Shown: positions 24,918 to 35,567 of the stretch, one piece after another | Numbering within the stretch: the first letter of the stretch is position 1 | Layout of the letters: every line of letters begins with the position of its first letter | Origin: Sphingomonas oligophenolica | Lineage (GTDB): Bacteria; Pseudomonadota; Alphaproteobacteria; Sphingomonadales; Sphingomonadaceae | Reading direction: 5' to 3' | Length of the DNA: 64,000 nucleotides | NCBI RefSeq assembly: GCF_006438955.1 | Contig: NZ_RCZK01000006.1 | Span: 183,193 to 247,192 of the forward strand | The notes under the pieces: generated by a model | Database searches by the model: none | Seen by the model: the letters and a program-made list of their open reading frames with translations, nothing else | What the model was told of the DNA's origin: nothing | Translations under genes and position numbers: made by a program

Positions 24918-26481
24918 AGCGTTCGCGCAGCGCGGTCTTGAGCAGCTTGCCCGTCGCGGTGTGCGGCAGTTCCTCGACGAACTCGATCGCGTCGGGCAGC
25001 CACCATTTGGCGACGTGATCGGTCAAATGCGCGACGATCTCGGCGGGCGTCACCGTGCTCCCCACCTTGCGCACCACCAGCAACAACGGCCGCTCGTCCC
25101 AGCGCGGATGATAGACCCCGATCGCCGCCGCCTCGGCGACCCCCGGACAGCCGACCGCCGCGTTTTCGAGCTCGACCGAACTGATCCATTCGCCGCCCGA
25201 CTTGATCACGTCCTTCGATCGATCGGTGATCTGCATCGTTCCGTCGGGGTGGATCACCGCGACATCGCCGGTGTCGAACCAGCCATCGGCGTCGATCGCG
25301 TCCGCGTCCGCCCCGAAATAGCGCTTCACGACCCAGGGCCCGCGGACATGGAGCCGCCCCGACGATTCGCCGTCACGCGGCAGTTCGGCGCCCGCGTCGT
25401 CGGTGACGCGCAGCTCGACCCCGAACGGAATCTGCCCTTGCTTGGTCAGGAAATCGAGCCGCCGCTCATGGCTCCAGTCTGCCCACTCCTCGGGCGGCGA
25501 ACCCGCGGTCGCGACAGGCGAGGTTTCGGTCATCCCCCACAGGTGCTTCACCTCGACCCCCATCGCCATCAGCCGGTCGATCATCGCGCGGGGTGCCGCC
25601 GATCCGCCCACCGTCGCAAGTTCCAGAAACCGCGGCGCGTCACCGGTCGCATCGATATGCGCGAACAGCGCGAGCCAGACGGTGGGGACGCCCGACGATA
25701 TCGTCACGCGTTCGCGGTTCATCAGGTCGCACAGCACCGCCGGATCGTTGACCGCGGAGAATACCAGCTTCGCCCCGGCGATCGCCGCCGCGAACGGCGT
25801 CCCCCACGCGGCGGCGTGGAACATCGGTACGACGGGTAGGAGCACCGATCGCGACGACATCGCCAGCACCGACGGCGCGACCACCATCATCGCGTGCAGG
25901 ATGGTCGAGCGATGCGTGTAGAGCACGCCCTTGGGATTGCCCGTCGTGCCGCTGGTATAGCACAGCATGCACGGCGCGCGCTCGTCGCCCTCGACCCAGG
26001 CATAATCGCCATCCTCGGCGTCGATCAGCGCCGCAAAACTCCCCTCGCCCGTTCCGTCGATGACGACATAATGGTCGATGCTGGTCCATTGGCTCTTGAG
26101 CTTGTCGACGATCGGCTGGAACGCCGCATCGTACAGCAGCACTCGGTCCTCGGCGTGGTTGGCGATATAGGCCAGCTGATCCTCAAACAATCGCGGGTTG
26201 ATGGTGTGGATCACACCCCCCATCCCGATCGTGCCATACCAGGCGACCAGGTGATGCGAATGGTTCATCGCCAGCGTCGCGACCCGCTCGCCGGGCTTCA
26301 CCCCGAGCCGTTCGAGCGCCTGCGAAAGCTTCCTGGCATCGCGCGCGATCCCCGCCCAGTCGGTCCGCGTCTCGCTCCCGTCCGCCCAGTGGCTGACGAT
26401 TTCGCGCGTCCCCGCCTCGCGCGCGACGTGGTCGATCAGCCTGGGTACCCGAAGTTCGAAATCCTGCATCCCGCCCAGCAT
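24889..26481 (-). CDS. Fatty-acyl-CoA ligase (AlkK-like)
   Basis: 530-residue AMP-forming ligase activating a fatty acid with ATP and CoA. Motif I is [18 protein letters not shown] and D-T-G-D-V-A follow, then [16 protein letters not shown]. The catalytic Lys lies in A-T-G-K-L-L-K. Its closest general resemblance is to medium/long-chain ligases of the AlkK type. It feeds the acyl-CoA pathways encoded from 33 kb on. Convergent with the glycosyltransferase, upstream of dnaE in map order. Confidence 0.93.
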   Translation of the reverse strand: MLGGMQDFELRVPRLIDHVAREAGTREIVSHWADGSETRTDWAGIARDARKLSQALERLGVKPGERVATLAMNHSHHLVAWYGTIGMGGVIHTINPRLFEDQLAYIANHAEDRVLLYDAAFQPIVDKLKSQWTSIDHYVVIDGTGEGSFAALIDAEDGDYAWVEGDERAPCMLCYTSGTTGNPKGVLYTHRSTILHAMMVVAPSVLAMSSRSVLLPVVPMFHAAAWGTPFAAAIAGAKLVFSAVNDPAVLCDLMNRERVTISSGVPTVWLALFAHIDATGDAPRFLELATVGGSAAPRAMIDRLMAMGVEVKHLWGMTETSPVATAGSPPEEWADWSHERRLDFLTKQGQIPFGVELRVTDDAGAELPRDGESSGRLHVRGPWVVKRYFGADADAIDADGWFDTGDVAVIHPDGTMQITDRSKDVIKSGGEWISSVELENAAVGCPGVAEAAAIGVYHPRWDERPLLLVVRKVGSTVTPAEIVAHLTDHVAKWWLPDAIEFVEELPHTATGKLLKTALRERFKDYRLVAA

Positions 26482-26584
26482 CGTAATCCTCTCGTTTTAT
26501 CGAAAGCCAGCATAAGGGGTGGTGCGACGGGGGCAATAGCGCCGCGCCGTGACAAACGATCGCCATGCGCCGGTCGTCGGGCGG

Positions 26585-29500
26585 TTATCCGACCAGCGCC
26601 AGTCTCGTTTCGGAGGATTTCATCGCGACGCTCGCCACCCCCGGTAGGGTCTCCAGCCGCGCCACGAGTTCGCCATCGAGCAGGAAATCCCGCCCGAGCA
26701 GCATCCTCGCCTCACCTTCCGGAACCGACGCGGTCACGCGGATCTCGCCCCGTCCCCCGCGGTGATCGCCGAGCATCGCCGCGAGCGCACCAAACGCAAC
26801 CGCCTCGTTCACCGCGATCTCGACGACGAACCGCGCGGTCGAGGCGAGCCCCTCGAACGGCTGAATGCGCTTCACCGTCACCCGCGGCGCTTCCTCGCCA
26901 GGGCGCCGATCGAGCTCGACCGTCGCGAGCCCGCAGCCGCCGTTGCGCGCCGCCTCCTCCAGATCGTTGGCGACGCTGTCGTCGAAACACGTCGCGACAA
27001 ACTGCCCGCTCGCATCCGATAGCGTCGCCATCATGTAGCGCTTGCCCCTTGCCGAGGTGCGCCAGCGCGCATCCTCGACCAGCACCGCCATCGACGCGCC
27101 CGCGCGGCTGCCGTCGTCGGGGATGTTGAGTTCGCTCAGCGCGACGAACGCGCGCGCGCCATGCATCCGGGCGATATGCGCATGGCGGTCGACCGGGTGC
27201 GCCGAGAAATAGAAGCCGAACGCCTCCTTTTCCTGCTCCATCCGTTCCGCCAGCGTCCAATTAGCGGTGCGCGGCAGCTTGATATCGTCGCCCGCGACCG
27301 CTTCGCCGCCGAACAGACCACCCTGCCCGCTGGTCTTTTGCTCATGCGTCCGCGCCGCGACCGCCAGGATCGTTTCGGCGACCGCATGGATCCCGGCGCG
27401 GTTGGTGTCGAGGCTGTCGAACGCGCCCCCAGCCGCGAGCGTTTCGAGCTGGCGCTTGTTGACCAGCCGCGGGTCGACCCGGATGGCGAGGTCGTCGATG
27501 CTCTTGAACGCGCCGTTGGCGTCGCGCTCCTCGACCAGCCGCTCCATCGCACCCTCGCCGACCGATTTCAGCGCCGCGAGCGCATAGCGGACGACCAGTC
27601 CGTCGCCAGCATCCTCGACATCGAATTCGGCGGCACTGCGATTGATATCGGGGCCGGCCAGCCCGACCCCCATCCGCCGCATGTCGTCGACGAAGATCGC
27701 CAGCTTGTCGGTCAGATGCAGGTCGTAGCACATCGACGCGGCGAAGAACTCCGCCGGGTGGTGCGCCTTGAGCCATGCGGTCTGATACGCCAGCAGCGCA
27801 TAGGCCGCGGCGTGCGATTTGTTGAAGCCATAGCCCGCGAACTTGTCGATCAGGTCGAACAGCTCGTTCGCCTGTCGCTTGCCGATCCCGTTGACGCTTG
27901 CGCAGCCATCGACGAAGCCCGCGCGCTGCGCGTCCATCTCCGCCTTGATCTTCTTGCCCATCGCGCGGCGCAACAGATCGGCTTGACCCAGGCTATACCC
28001 CGCCAGAATCTGCGCCGCCTGCATCACCTGTTCCTGATAGACGAAGATGCCGTAGGTTTCGGCCAGGATCCCTTCGAGCAGGTGGTGCGGATAGGCGATC
28101 GGCTCCTGCCCGTTCTTGCGGCGGCCGAAGAGCGGGATATTGTCCATCGGGCCGGGCCGATACAGCGCGACGAGCGCGATGATGTCGCCGAAATTGGATG
28201 GCCGCACCGCCGACAGCGTCCGCCGCATCCCCTCCGATTCGAGCTGGAAGACCCCGACGGTATCGCCCTTCTGGAGCAGCTTGTAGACCGCCTCGTCGTC
28301 CCATTCGAGCGCGTCGAGATCGAGTTCGACCCCGCGCTTCTGCAGCAGCTGCACCGCCTTCTTGAGAACCGATAATGTCTTGAGGCCGAGAAAATCGAAC
28401 TTCACCAGTCCGGCGCCCTCGACATATTTCATGTCGAACTGCGTCACCGGCATGTCCGATCGCGGATCGCGATACAGCGGCACGAGCTGGCTGAGCGGCC
28501 GGTCCCCGATCACGACGCCCGCGGCGTGCGTCGATGCGTGCCGCGGCAACCCCTCGAGCTTCATCGCCAGGTCGATCAGCCGGCGGACTTGGTTGTCGTT
28601 GGCATATTCCTTGGCGAACTCGCCGACGCCGTTCAGCGTGCGCTCCAGCGTCCACGGATCGGTCGGGTGATTGGGGATCAGCTTGGCGAGCCGATCGACC
28701 TGACCATAGCTCATCTGGAGCACGCGCCCGGTATCCTTCAGCACCGCGCGCGCCTTCAATTTTCCGAAGGTGATGATCTGCGCGACCTGGTCGCGCCCGT
28801 ATTTCTCCTGGACGTAACGGATCACCTCGACCCGCCGGGTTTCGCAGAAATCGATGTCGAAATCGGGCATCGACACGCGTTCGGGGTTGAGGAATCGTTC
28901 GAACAACAGCCCCAGCTTCATGGGATCGAGATCGGTGATCGTCAGTGACCACGCGACAACCGACCCCGCGCCCGATCCGCGACCCGGCCCGACCGGGATG
29001 TCGTGGTCTTTCGCCCATTTGATGAAGTCGGCGACGATCAGGAAATAGCCGGGAAACCCCATCTGGACGATGACGTCGACCTCGAACGCCAGCCGCTGGC
29101 GATACACCTCGCGCCACCCCGGCTCGCCCCCGCCATGGAGTGCGGCGATCCGGTCGAGCCGCGCCTCCAGCCCCGCGCGCGCGTCGTCGCGCAACTTCGC
29201 CGCCTCGCCCTCCAGATCGCCTGCCAGCGTCGGCAGGATCGGCTTGCGATACGGCGCCGCCACCGCGCACCGCTGCGCGACGACCAGCGTGTTCGCGATC
29301 GCCTCGGGCAAATCGGCGAACAGCTCGATCATCACCGGTGCCGGCTTCAGCCACGCTTCGGGGCAACTGCGGGTGCGATCCTCGCTTTCGACATAGGTCG
29401 AATGCGCGATGCACAGCATGGCATCGTGCGCGTCGCCGAACGCGGATTCGGCGAAACAGCACGGGTTGGTCGCGACCAAGGGCAGGTCGCGGTTGTAGGC

Positions 29501-30076
29501 GAGGTCGATCAACGCTGCTTCCGCCGCCGCCTCGGTCGCATCGCCGCGGCGCGCGATCTCGATGTAGAGCCGATCGGGGAACAGCGCCTGCAACCGATCC
29601 GCATACGCGTCGGCGCGGGCCGACTGATCCTCCGCGAACAGTCGAGCAAGTCCGCCCTCGCCCCCGGCGGTCAGTGCGATCAACCCGTCGGTGCGTCCCT
29701 CCAATGCCGCCAGATCGACATGCGCGGCCTGCTCGATCGGGCGTTCGAGGTGCGCCATCGACACCAGCGCACACAGATTGTCGTAGCCGGTCGTGTCCTG
29801 CGCATAGAGTGCGATCCAGTCGAGCACCGGTGCCGCGCCCTCGGGCATGTCGGCGCGCGCGACCCCCAGCATCGTACCGATGATCGGCTGCACGCCGTCT
29901 TTCTTGGCGGCATCGCTGAACGCCATCGCGGCGTAGAGCCCGTTCCGATCGGTCAGCGCGGCGGCGGGAAAGCCCAGCGCCTTGGCCTGTTTGGCGATCG
30001 CCTTCGGCTCGATCGCGCCGTCGAGCATGGTGTAGCTGGAAAAGATACGGAGAGGCACGAAGCCGGCATGGGGCAT
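26585..30076 (-). CDS. dnaE: DNA polymerase III subunit alpha
   Basis: 1163-residue replicative polymerase. The N-terminal PHP domain (1 to about 280) starts F-S-S-Y-T-M-L-D-G-A, without the metal-binding His-x-His, so its exonuclease is predicted dead, as in E. coli DnaE. The catalytic Asp pair is in M-P-D-F-D-I-D-F-C near residue 405. G-R-G-S-G-A-G-S-V-V-A, then G-V-F-Q-L-E-S-E-G-M and the thumb/finger blocks follow, and a C-terminal OB fold comes near 970. Length is normal. It is a solitary housekeeping gene between two acyl-CoA ligase genes. Confidence 0.97.
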   Translation of the reverse strand: MPHAGFVPLRIFSSYTMLDGAIEPKAIAKQAKALGFPAAALTDRNGLYAAMAFSDAAKKDGVQPIIGTMLGVARADMPEGAAPVLDWIALYAQDTTGYDNLCALVSMAHLERPIEQAAHVDLAALEGRTDGLIALTAGGEGGLARLFAEDQSARADAYADRLQALFPDRLYIEIARRGDATEAAAEAALIDLAYNRDLPLVATNPCCFAESAFGDAHDAMLCIAHSTYVESEDRTRSCPEAWLKPAPVMIELFADLPEAIANTLVVAQRCAVAAPYRKPILPTLAGDLEGEAAKLRDDARAGLEARLDRIAALHGGGEPGWREVYRQRLAFEVDVIVQMGFPGYFLIVADFIKWAKDHDIPVGPGRGSGAGSVVAWSLTITDLDPMKLGLLFERFLNPERVSMPDFDIDFCETRRVEVIRYVQEKYGRDQVAQIITFGKLKARAVLKDTGRVLQMSYGQVDRLAKLIPNHPTDPWTLERTLNGVGEFAKEYANDNQVRRLIDLAMKLEGLPRHASTHAAGVVIGDRPLSQLVPLYRDPRSDMPVTQFDMKYVEGAGLVKFDFLGLKTLSVLKKAVQLLQKRGVELDLDALEWDDEAVYKLLQKGDTVGVFQLESEGMRRTLSAVRPSNFGDIIALVALYRPGPMDNIPLFGRRKNGQEPIAYPHHLLEGILAETYGIFVYQEQVMQAAQILAGYSLGQADLLRRAMGKKIKAEMDAQRAGFVDGCASVNGIGKRQANELFDLIDKFAGYGFNKSHAAAYALLAYQTAWLKAHHPAEFFAASMCYDLHLTDKLAIFVDDMRRMGVGLAGPDINRSAAEFDVEDAGDGLVVRYALAALKSVGEGAMERLVEERDANGAFKSIDDLAIRVDPRLVNKRQLETLAAGGAFDSLDTNRAGIHAVAETILAVAARTHEQKTSGQGGLFGGEAVAGDDIKLPRTANWTLAERMEQEKEAFGFYFSAHPVDRHAHIARMHGARAFVALSELNIPDDGSRAGASMAVLVEDARWRTSARGKRYMMATLSDASGQFVATCFDDSVANDLEEAARNGGCGLATVELDRRPGEEAPRVTVKRIQPFEGLASTARFVVEIAVNEAVAFGALAAMLGDHRGGRGEIRVTASVPEGEARMLLGRDFLLDGELVARLETLPGVASVAMKSSETRLALVG

Positions 30077-30188
30077 GGGCGCGACCCTAACCGACGATCC
30101 GTGATTCGAACAGGCGAAGCCGGCGCCCAGCTGTGGAAAACCCGATGATCGGTGAGTCGCGCACGTGGACCTACCGTGTTCGCCACGA

Positions 30189-31937
30189 TCAGGTCGCCGC
30201 CACCCGATCCGCGAACAACGCCTTCAGATCCTTCTTCAATATCTTGCCGTTCGCGTTGCGCGGCAGCGTCTCGTCAACGAACCGCACCGCGACCGGCGTC
30301 TTGAACACCGCCAGCCGTTCGCGGACCCACGCCTGGAGCTCCGCCTCCGTCGCACTCTCGCCGGGCGCGAGGTGGACGACCGCCGCTGGCTCTTCGCCCA
30401 AGGTCCGGTGCGGGATGCCGATCAGCGCGCAGTCGGTCACCGCGGGATGCGCGTATAGAACATTCTCGACCTCGGTCGAATAAATGTTCTCACCGCCGCG
30501 GATCACCATGTCCTTGGCGCGATCGACGATGTAGCAGAACCCCTCGTCGTCGAGCCGGGCGAGGTCGCCGGTGCGCACCCAGCCATCGACGAAGGTCTCG
30601 GCGGTCGCTTCGGGCTTATGCCAATATCCCTTCACGATCATCGGCCCGCGCGCCCAAAGCTCGCCGACCTCACCCGTCGCCAATACCTTGACGCCGTCCT
30701 CGGCGCGTATCTCGAGGTCGGCCACTGGAACGGGTGGCCCCGCGCTGGTCGGGCGATTGAGATAATCCTCGCTCGAATGGCTCGTCACCGTCGCCATCGT
30801 TTCGGTCATCCCCCAGCCATTGCCGGGTAGCGCGCCGAATTCGGTGTAGATGCGCTTGACCAGCTCGGGCGCCGCAGGCGCGCCGCCATAGGCGATCGCC
30901 TCGATACTCGAGAGGTCGTACTTGTCGCGATCGGGATGTTCGAGCAACTGCCACGCGATCGTCGGCACGCCACCGGTGACATGCACCTTCTCGCGCTCGA
31001 TGATCTCCATCGCGCGGACCGGATCCCATTTACGCATGAAAATCAGCGTGCTGCCGGACGCGACCGCGCCCATCATCCCCGCCGAACAGGCGGTAACGTG
31101 GAACAGCGGAATCACCGTCAGCGATGTGCGCGGGGTGGGCTCCGGAATCGGATCGCCGCGCCGCAGCAGCGACCGCGCCGCGGCATAGCCTCCTGACAGG
31201 ATGTTGGTCATCAGGTTGCGATGCGTGCCCAGCGCGCCCTTGGGGGCGCCGGTGGTGCCACTAGTGTAGAAGATCGTCGCGTCGTCATCGGGCGCGATGT
31301 CGGCCGAGGGCAACGCGATATCGGCAAGCGTCGCCCAATCGTGCGGAGTACCGATCGCATCTTCCAGCCGCGCCGCCTTGCCCGCCAACGGTTCGGCTGC
31401 GCGCGCCACCAGCACATGGTCCAACGCCGGCAGCGCGTCGTAATAGCCCGCGATCCGATGATGGCGCTCATCGTCGACGATCAGCAGTTTCGCGCCCGAA
31501 TCGGCCAGCCCGTATTCCAGCTCGCCCCCGGTCCACCACGCGTTCAGCGGCACCATGATCGCGCCGATGCTCGTCGCGGCAAAGAACGCCACGGGCCATT
31601 CTGGAAGGTTGCGCATCGCCAGCGCGACCCGGTCGCCCTTGCCGACCCCCAGTTCGACGAGCCGCGCCGCCAGCGCGGTGATCGCGCGCCATGTCGCCTC
31701 ATAAGTGACGCGCTCGTCCTCATGGATCGTGAACGTCCGACTGCCATGCGCACGCGCCGCGGTGATCAGCGCGCGCAGCGAAGCCGGGGCGTTTTTCCAC
31801 ACCCGCGTCGGGATGCCCCCGATGTCGACCGTGTCCATCTCGAACTTCGACCCCGGCGGGGTCAGCATTGCCTGCGCCTGGGGCAGCGAGACGACCGGCC
31901 ATTCGGGGGACAACGCGATCAACGGTTCACTGGCCAA
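30189..31937 (-). CDS. Class I adenylate-forming acyl-CoA synthetase
   Basis: 582 residues. Y-T-S-G-T-T-G-A-P-K-G, G-M-T-E-T-M-A, R-T-G-D-L-A-R-L, and D-R-A-K-D-M-V-I-R-G-G-E-N-I-Y lead to the C-terminal catalytic Lys in N-G-K-I-L-K-K. An N-terminal extension of about 50 residues precedes the ligase core. The start is TTG at 31937, with an AGAGG purine stretch upstream; no ATG gives the full N-terminus. It activates a carboxylate of unknown identity and is divergent from the serine hydrolase at 32071, which might supply its acid. Confidence 0.92.
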   Translation of the reverse strand: MASEPLIALSPEWPVVSLPQAQAMLTPPGSKFEMDTVDIGGIPTRVWKNAPASLRALITAARAHGSRTFTIHEDERVTYEATWRAITALAARLVELGVGKGDRVALAMRNLPEWPVAFFAATSIGAIMVPLNAWWTGGELEYGLADSGAKLLIVDDERHHRIAGYYDALPALDHVLVARAAEPLAGKAARLEDAIGTPHDWATLADIALPSADIAPDDDATIFYTSGTTGAPKGALGTHRNLMTNILSGGYAAARSLLRRGDPIPEPTPRTSLTVIPLFHVTACSAGMMGAVASGSTLIFMRKWDPVRAMEIIEREKVHVTGGVPTIAWQLLEHPDRDKYDLSSIEAIAYGGAPAAPELVKRIYTEFGALPGNGWGMTETMATVTSHSSEDYLNRPTSAGPPVPVADLEIRAEDGVKVLATGEVGELWARGPMIVKGYWHKPEATAETFVDGWVRTGDLARLDDEGFCYIVDRAKDMVIRGGENIYSTEVENVLYAHPAVTDCALIGIPHRTLGEEPAAVVHLAPGESATEAELQAWVRERLAVFKTPVAVRFVDETLPRNANGKILKKDLKALFADRVAAT

Positions 31938-32070
31938 AACGCTACCTCTCTTCTACCTGTCATCACGCCGACTTGAAACTCGGGTTTGGCTTCACGTCCG
32001 CGCGTTGCGAGGTTAGTGTTGATTCACGGGCCGCTCAAGGCAATAGGACGTCCGCATTCGAATTAGAGGT

Positions 32071-33303
32071 ATGGACCGCCGCATGAAGATATCCAAGCCC
32101 GCCAACCACGGTTTCGACGCTGATCGGCTGGCGGCGATCGACGGCTTCCTGAAGGAGCGCTATCTCGATTCGGGCAAGCTCCCCAACACCCAGCTGCTGG
32201 TCGCGCACGAGGGCAAGGTCGTCCATTTCGCGAGCCAGGGCGCGGCACGAGAGGATGGCACCGCGATCGACGAGGGATCGCTGTTCCGGATCGCCAGCAT
32301 GACCAAGCCGATCACCTCGATCGCGTTCATGATGCTGGTCGAACAGGGCAAGGTCGCGGTCGACACCCCGGTCCATCACGTCCTCCCCGAATTCAAGGGA
32401 CTGGGAGTCTACAACGGCGGCGGCGCGGGCGTGCCGTTTCAGACCAAGCCGACCAGTGAGCCGATGCGGATGGTCGATCTGCTCCGCCACACCTCGGGCC
32501 TCACCTATGGCTTCCAGAATCGCAGCAACATCGACGCCGCGTATCGCGAGGCCAAGATGGAAAATTGGCACGGCGGCCACGATCTCCAGGGCTTCGTGGC
32601 GGCGCTCGGCAAACTGCCGCTCGAATTCTCGCCGGGCGAGGGCTGGAATTATTCGGTGTCGACCGACGTCCTTGGCGCGGTCGTCGAGCGCGTGTCGGGC
32701 CAGACGCTCGACGCCTTTTTCCACGACCATATCTTTGCGCCGCTCAAGATGGACGACACCTTCTTCCACGTCCCCGCCGACAAGATCGATCGCCTCACCG
32801 ATTGCTACACCTTCGTGGCCGGAACGGGCCGCATCATGTACGATCGCGGCGATAAGAGCGCGTGGAGCCGGATGCCCAAGCTGCTCTCGGGCGGCGGCGG
32901 GCTCGTCTCGACCGCACTCGATTACCACCGGTTCTGTTCGATGCTGCTGGGCGGCGGGGAACTCGACGGCGCGCGGATCGTCGGTAGGAAGACGATCGAG
33001 TTGATGACGAAGAACCATCTGCCCGGCAATTCAGACCTAGCGACGATGTCGCAATCCTTGTTCAGCGAGGCGGCGAACGCCGGGACCGGCTTCGGGCTCG
33101 GCTTCGCGGTCAACATGGACGTCGCCAAATCAATGGTGCCGGGGTCAGCGGGCGAATATTATTGGGGCGGGATGTTTTCGACCGCCTTCTTCGTCGATCC
33201 CGTCGAGCGCATCACGATGGTGTTCATGACCCAGATGAGCCCGAGCAACGTCTACCCGATCCGGCGCGAGTTGAAGACGATGATCTATTCCGCGCTGACC
33301 TAG
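32071..33303 (+). CDS. Serine hydrolase (class C beta-lactamase-like, family VIII esterase)
   Basis: 410 residues with no clear signal peptide. Nucleophile motif S76-M-T-K79 (S-x-x-K), second motif Y194-S-V, and a C-terminal W-G-G-M-F-S-T segment are in the order of class C beta-lactamases and family VIII carboxylesterases. A cytosolic esterase role is more likely than antibiotic hydrolysis. Met5 could be the start instead of Met1. It opens the plus-strand run of lipid genes. Confidence 0.88.
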   Translation: MDRRMKISKPANHGFDADRLAAIDGFLKERYLDSGKLPNTQLLVAHEGKVVHFASQGAAREDGTAIDEGSLFRIASMTKPITSIAFMMLVEQGKVAVDTPVHHVLPEFKGLGVYNGGGAGVPFQTKPTSEPMRMVDLLRHTSGLTYGFQNRSNIDAAYREAKMENWHGGHDLQGFVAALGKLPLEFSPGEGWNYSVSTDVLGAVVERVSGQTLDAFFHDHIFAPLKMDDTFFHVPADKIDRLTDCYTFVAGTGRIMYDRGDKSAWSRMPKLLSGGGGLVSTALDYHRFCSMLLGGGELDGARIVGRKTIELMTKNHLPGNSDLATMSQSLFSEAANAGTGFGLGFAVNMDVAKSMVPGSAGEYYWGGMFSTAFFVDPVERITMVFMTQMSPSNVYPIRRELKTMIYSALT

Positions 33304-33309
33304 CATGTG

Positions 33310-33381
33310 CTCCCGCGAAGGCGGGAGCCCAGAGTTTCAAACGCCGCGCCCGCGGCTCTGGACCCCCGCCTCTGCGGGGGA
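33310..33381. repeat. Nested inverted repeat between hydrolase and MFE genes
   Basis: Hairpin CTCCCGC-GAAG-GCGGGAG (33310-33327), outer arms CCAGAG (33329-33334) and CTCTGG (33356-33361), then CCCCCGC...GCGGGGG (33364-33381). It fills most of the 94-base gap. This resembles a sphingomonad dispersed repeat rather than a terminator, since no T tract follows. Confidence 0.65.
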
Positions 33382-33397
33382 ACAAGGAGAAGAAGAT

Positions 33398-35422
33398 ATG
33401 ACCAGCCCGATCCGCACCGAACGCCATGACGACATCCTCGTCATCATCTCGAACAACCCGCCCGTGAACGCATTGGGCGCGGCAGTACGGCAGGGTCTCG
33501 AGGCGGGCATCAAGCAAGGCGTCGCCGATGCGAGCATCAAGGCGATCGTGATCCGCTGCGATGGGCGCACCTTCTTTGCGGGCGCGGACATCACCGAATT
33601 CGGCAAGCCGATGCAGGAGCCGGGGCTGGGCACCGTGATCGACATGATCGAGGCAAGCGACAAGCCGGTCGTCGCCGCGATCCACGGCACCGCGCTCGGC
33701 GGCGGGTGCGAGGTGACGCTCGGCTGCCATTATCGCGTCGCGGTGCCGAGTGCCAAGATCGGCACCCCCGAGGTCAAGCTCGGCCTGCTCCCCGGCGCGG
33801 GCGGCACCCAGCGCATCCCGCGGATCGCGGGCGTGCCCTTGGCGCTCGAGATGACCGCGATCGGCAACCCGATCTCCGCCAAGAGGGCGCTCGACGCCGG
33901 ACTGATCGACAAGATCGTCGGTGAGGACAGTCTTGAGGCCGACGTGATCGCCTTTGCGCGCGAGATCGCGAGCCAGCGCCCCCTGCCCCGTGCCTCCGAA
34001 AAGACCGCCACCGCCGACCCGGAGGCGGTCGAGGCATTCAAGACGGCCAACGCGCGCAAGTTCAAGGGCTTCGACGCCCCCGCCGCCAACATCCGCTGCG
34101 TCGAGGCATCGACCACCGGATCGTTCGCCGACGGCATCAAGACCGAGCGCGAGGAATTCATGAAGCTGATGGGCGGCACCCAATCCGCCGCACAGCGCCA
34201 TTTGTTCTTTGCCGAGCGCCAGGCTGCCAAGATCGACGACGTCCCCGCCGACACCAAGAAGCGCGACATCAAGCAGGTCGGCGTCATCGGCGCCGGCACG
34301 ATGGGTGGCGGCATTTCGATGAACTTCCTGTCCGCGGGGATCCCGGTGACGATCGTCGAGACCGCGCAGGACGCGCTCGACCGCGGCGTCGCGACGATCC
34401 GCAAGAATTACGACAATTCGGCCAAGAAGGGCCGTTTCACGATGGACAAGGTCGAACAGATGATGGGGCTGCTCACCCCCACGCTACGCCTCGACGACCT
34501 TAAGGATTGCGACCTCGTGATCGAGGCGATCTACGAGAATATGGACGTCAAGAAGGAGGTGTTCGGCAAGCTCGACGCGATCTGCAAGCCCGGCGCGATC
34601 CTGGCATCGAACACGTCGTATCTCAACGTCGACGAGATCGCGGCCTCGACCACGCGGCCGCAGGACGTGATCGGGATGCACTTCTTCTCGCCCGCCAACG
34701 TGATGAAGCTGCTCGAGGTGGTCCGCGGCGCCAAGACCGCGCCCGACGTGCTGGCAACAGTGATGGCGCTGGCGAAACCGATCGGCAAGGTCGCGGTCGT
34801 CAGCGGGGTGTGCGACGGCTTTATCGGCAACCGCATGCTCTCGCAGCGCCAGCGCCCCGCGACCGAGATGCTGATGGAGGGCGCGCGCCCCGAACAGGTC
34901 GATGCGGTCCACACCGGGTTCGGGATGCCGATGGGGCCGTTCCAGATGAGCGACCTGGCCGGGCTCGACATCGGCTGGCATCGCGACCCGACGCGGATCG
35001 AGAGCATCCGCGACGCGCTCGCCGCCGAAGGCCGTTGGGGGCAGAAAAAGCAGGCTGGGTTCTACGATTATGACGAGAAGCGCACCCCCTCGCCCTCCCC
35101 CCGCGTCGTGGAAATCATCGACGATTTCCGCGCCAAGGCGGGAAAAGACAAGCGCGACATCAGCGACGAGGAAATCGTGGAGCGCACGCTGTACCCGATG
35201 GTCAACGAGGGCGCGAAAATCCTCGATGAAGGCATGGCGCAGCGCGCGTCGGACATCGATGTCGTCTGGATTTATGGCTATGGCTGGCCGGTCTACACCG
35301 GCGGCCCGATGTTCTGGGCGAACAGCGTCGGGTTGGACAACGTCGTCGCGGGGCTGGAGAAGCACGGCATCGAAGTGGCGCCGTTGCTGAAGCGCAAGGC
35401 GGCGGCGGGCGAAACGTTCTGA
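33398..35422 (+). CDS. Bifunctional enoyl-CoA hydratase / 3-hydroxyacyl-CoA dehydrogenase
   Basis: 674-residue multifunctional beta-oxidation enzyme of the peroxisomal MFE1/FadJ plan. The hydratase/isomerase domain (1 to about 185) has G-T-A-L-G-G-G-C-E near residue 96. The NAD-binding dehydrogenase domain starts with [11 protein letters not shown] near 297. H-F-F-S-P-A-N-V-M follows, and the C-terminal dehydrogenase repeats include [11 protein letters not shown]. It converts 2-enoyl-CoA through 3-hydroxyacyl-CoA to 3-ketoacyl-CoA. ATG 33398 has a strong AAGGAGAAG site. No thiolase partner is encoded in the window. Confidence 0.93.
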   Translation: MTSPIRTERHDDILVIISNNPPVNALGAAVRQGLEAGIKQGVADASIKAIVIRCDGRTFFAGADITEFGKPMQEPGLGTVIDMIEASDKPVVAAIHGTALGGGCEVTLGCHYRVAVPSAKIGTPEVKLGLLPGAGGTQRIPRIAGVPLALEMTAIGNPISAKRALDAGLIDKIVGEDSLEADVIAFAREIASQRPLPRASEKTATADPEAVEAFKTANARKFKGFDAPAANIRCVEASTTGSFADGIKTEREEFMKLMGGTQSAAQRHLFFAERQAAKIDDVPADTKKRDIKQVGVIGAGTMGGGISMNFLSAGIPVTIVETAQDALDRGVATIRKNYDNSAKKGRFTMDKVEQMMGLLTPTLRLDDLKDCDLVIEAIYENMDVKKEVFGKLDAICKPGAILASNTSYLNVDEIAASTTRPQDVIGMHFFSPANVMKLLEVVRGAKTAPDVLATVMALAKPIGKVAVVSGVCDGFIGNRMLSQRQRPATEMLMEGARPEQVDAVHTGFGMPMGPFQMSDLAGLDIGWHRDPTRIESIRDALAAEGRWGQKKQAGFYDYDEKRTPSPSPRVVEIIDDFRAKAGKDKRDISDEEIVERTLYPMVNEGAKILDEGMAQRASDIDVVWIYGYGWPVYTGGPMFWANSVGLDNVVAGLEKHGIEVAPLLKRKAAAGETF

Positions 35423-35437
35423 GCATGACCGACGTCG

Positions 35438-35550
35438 CTCACCCTTCCGCGCTTCAAGGCCCCATGAAAGTACTACTGTCATGGGAACCCCGCGCCTCTT
35501 CCCTCTCCCAATGGGTGAGGGGGGGCGCGGCGAAGCCGCGGAAGGGTGAG
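35438..35550. repeat. Nested inverted repeat with 14-bp arms
   Basis: Outer perfect arms CTCACCCTTCCGCG (35438-35451) and CGCGGAAGGGTGAG (35537-35550), with an inner CCCATGA...TCATGGG pair (35461-35484). It looks like a small MITE-like repeat inserted between the MFE and amidase genes. Confidence 0.7.
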
Positions 35551-35567
35551 GACAGGGAGAAAGTGTC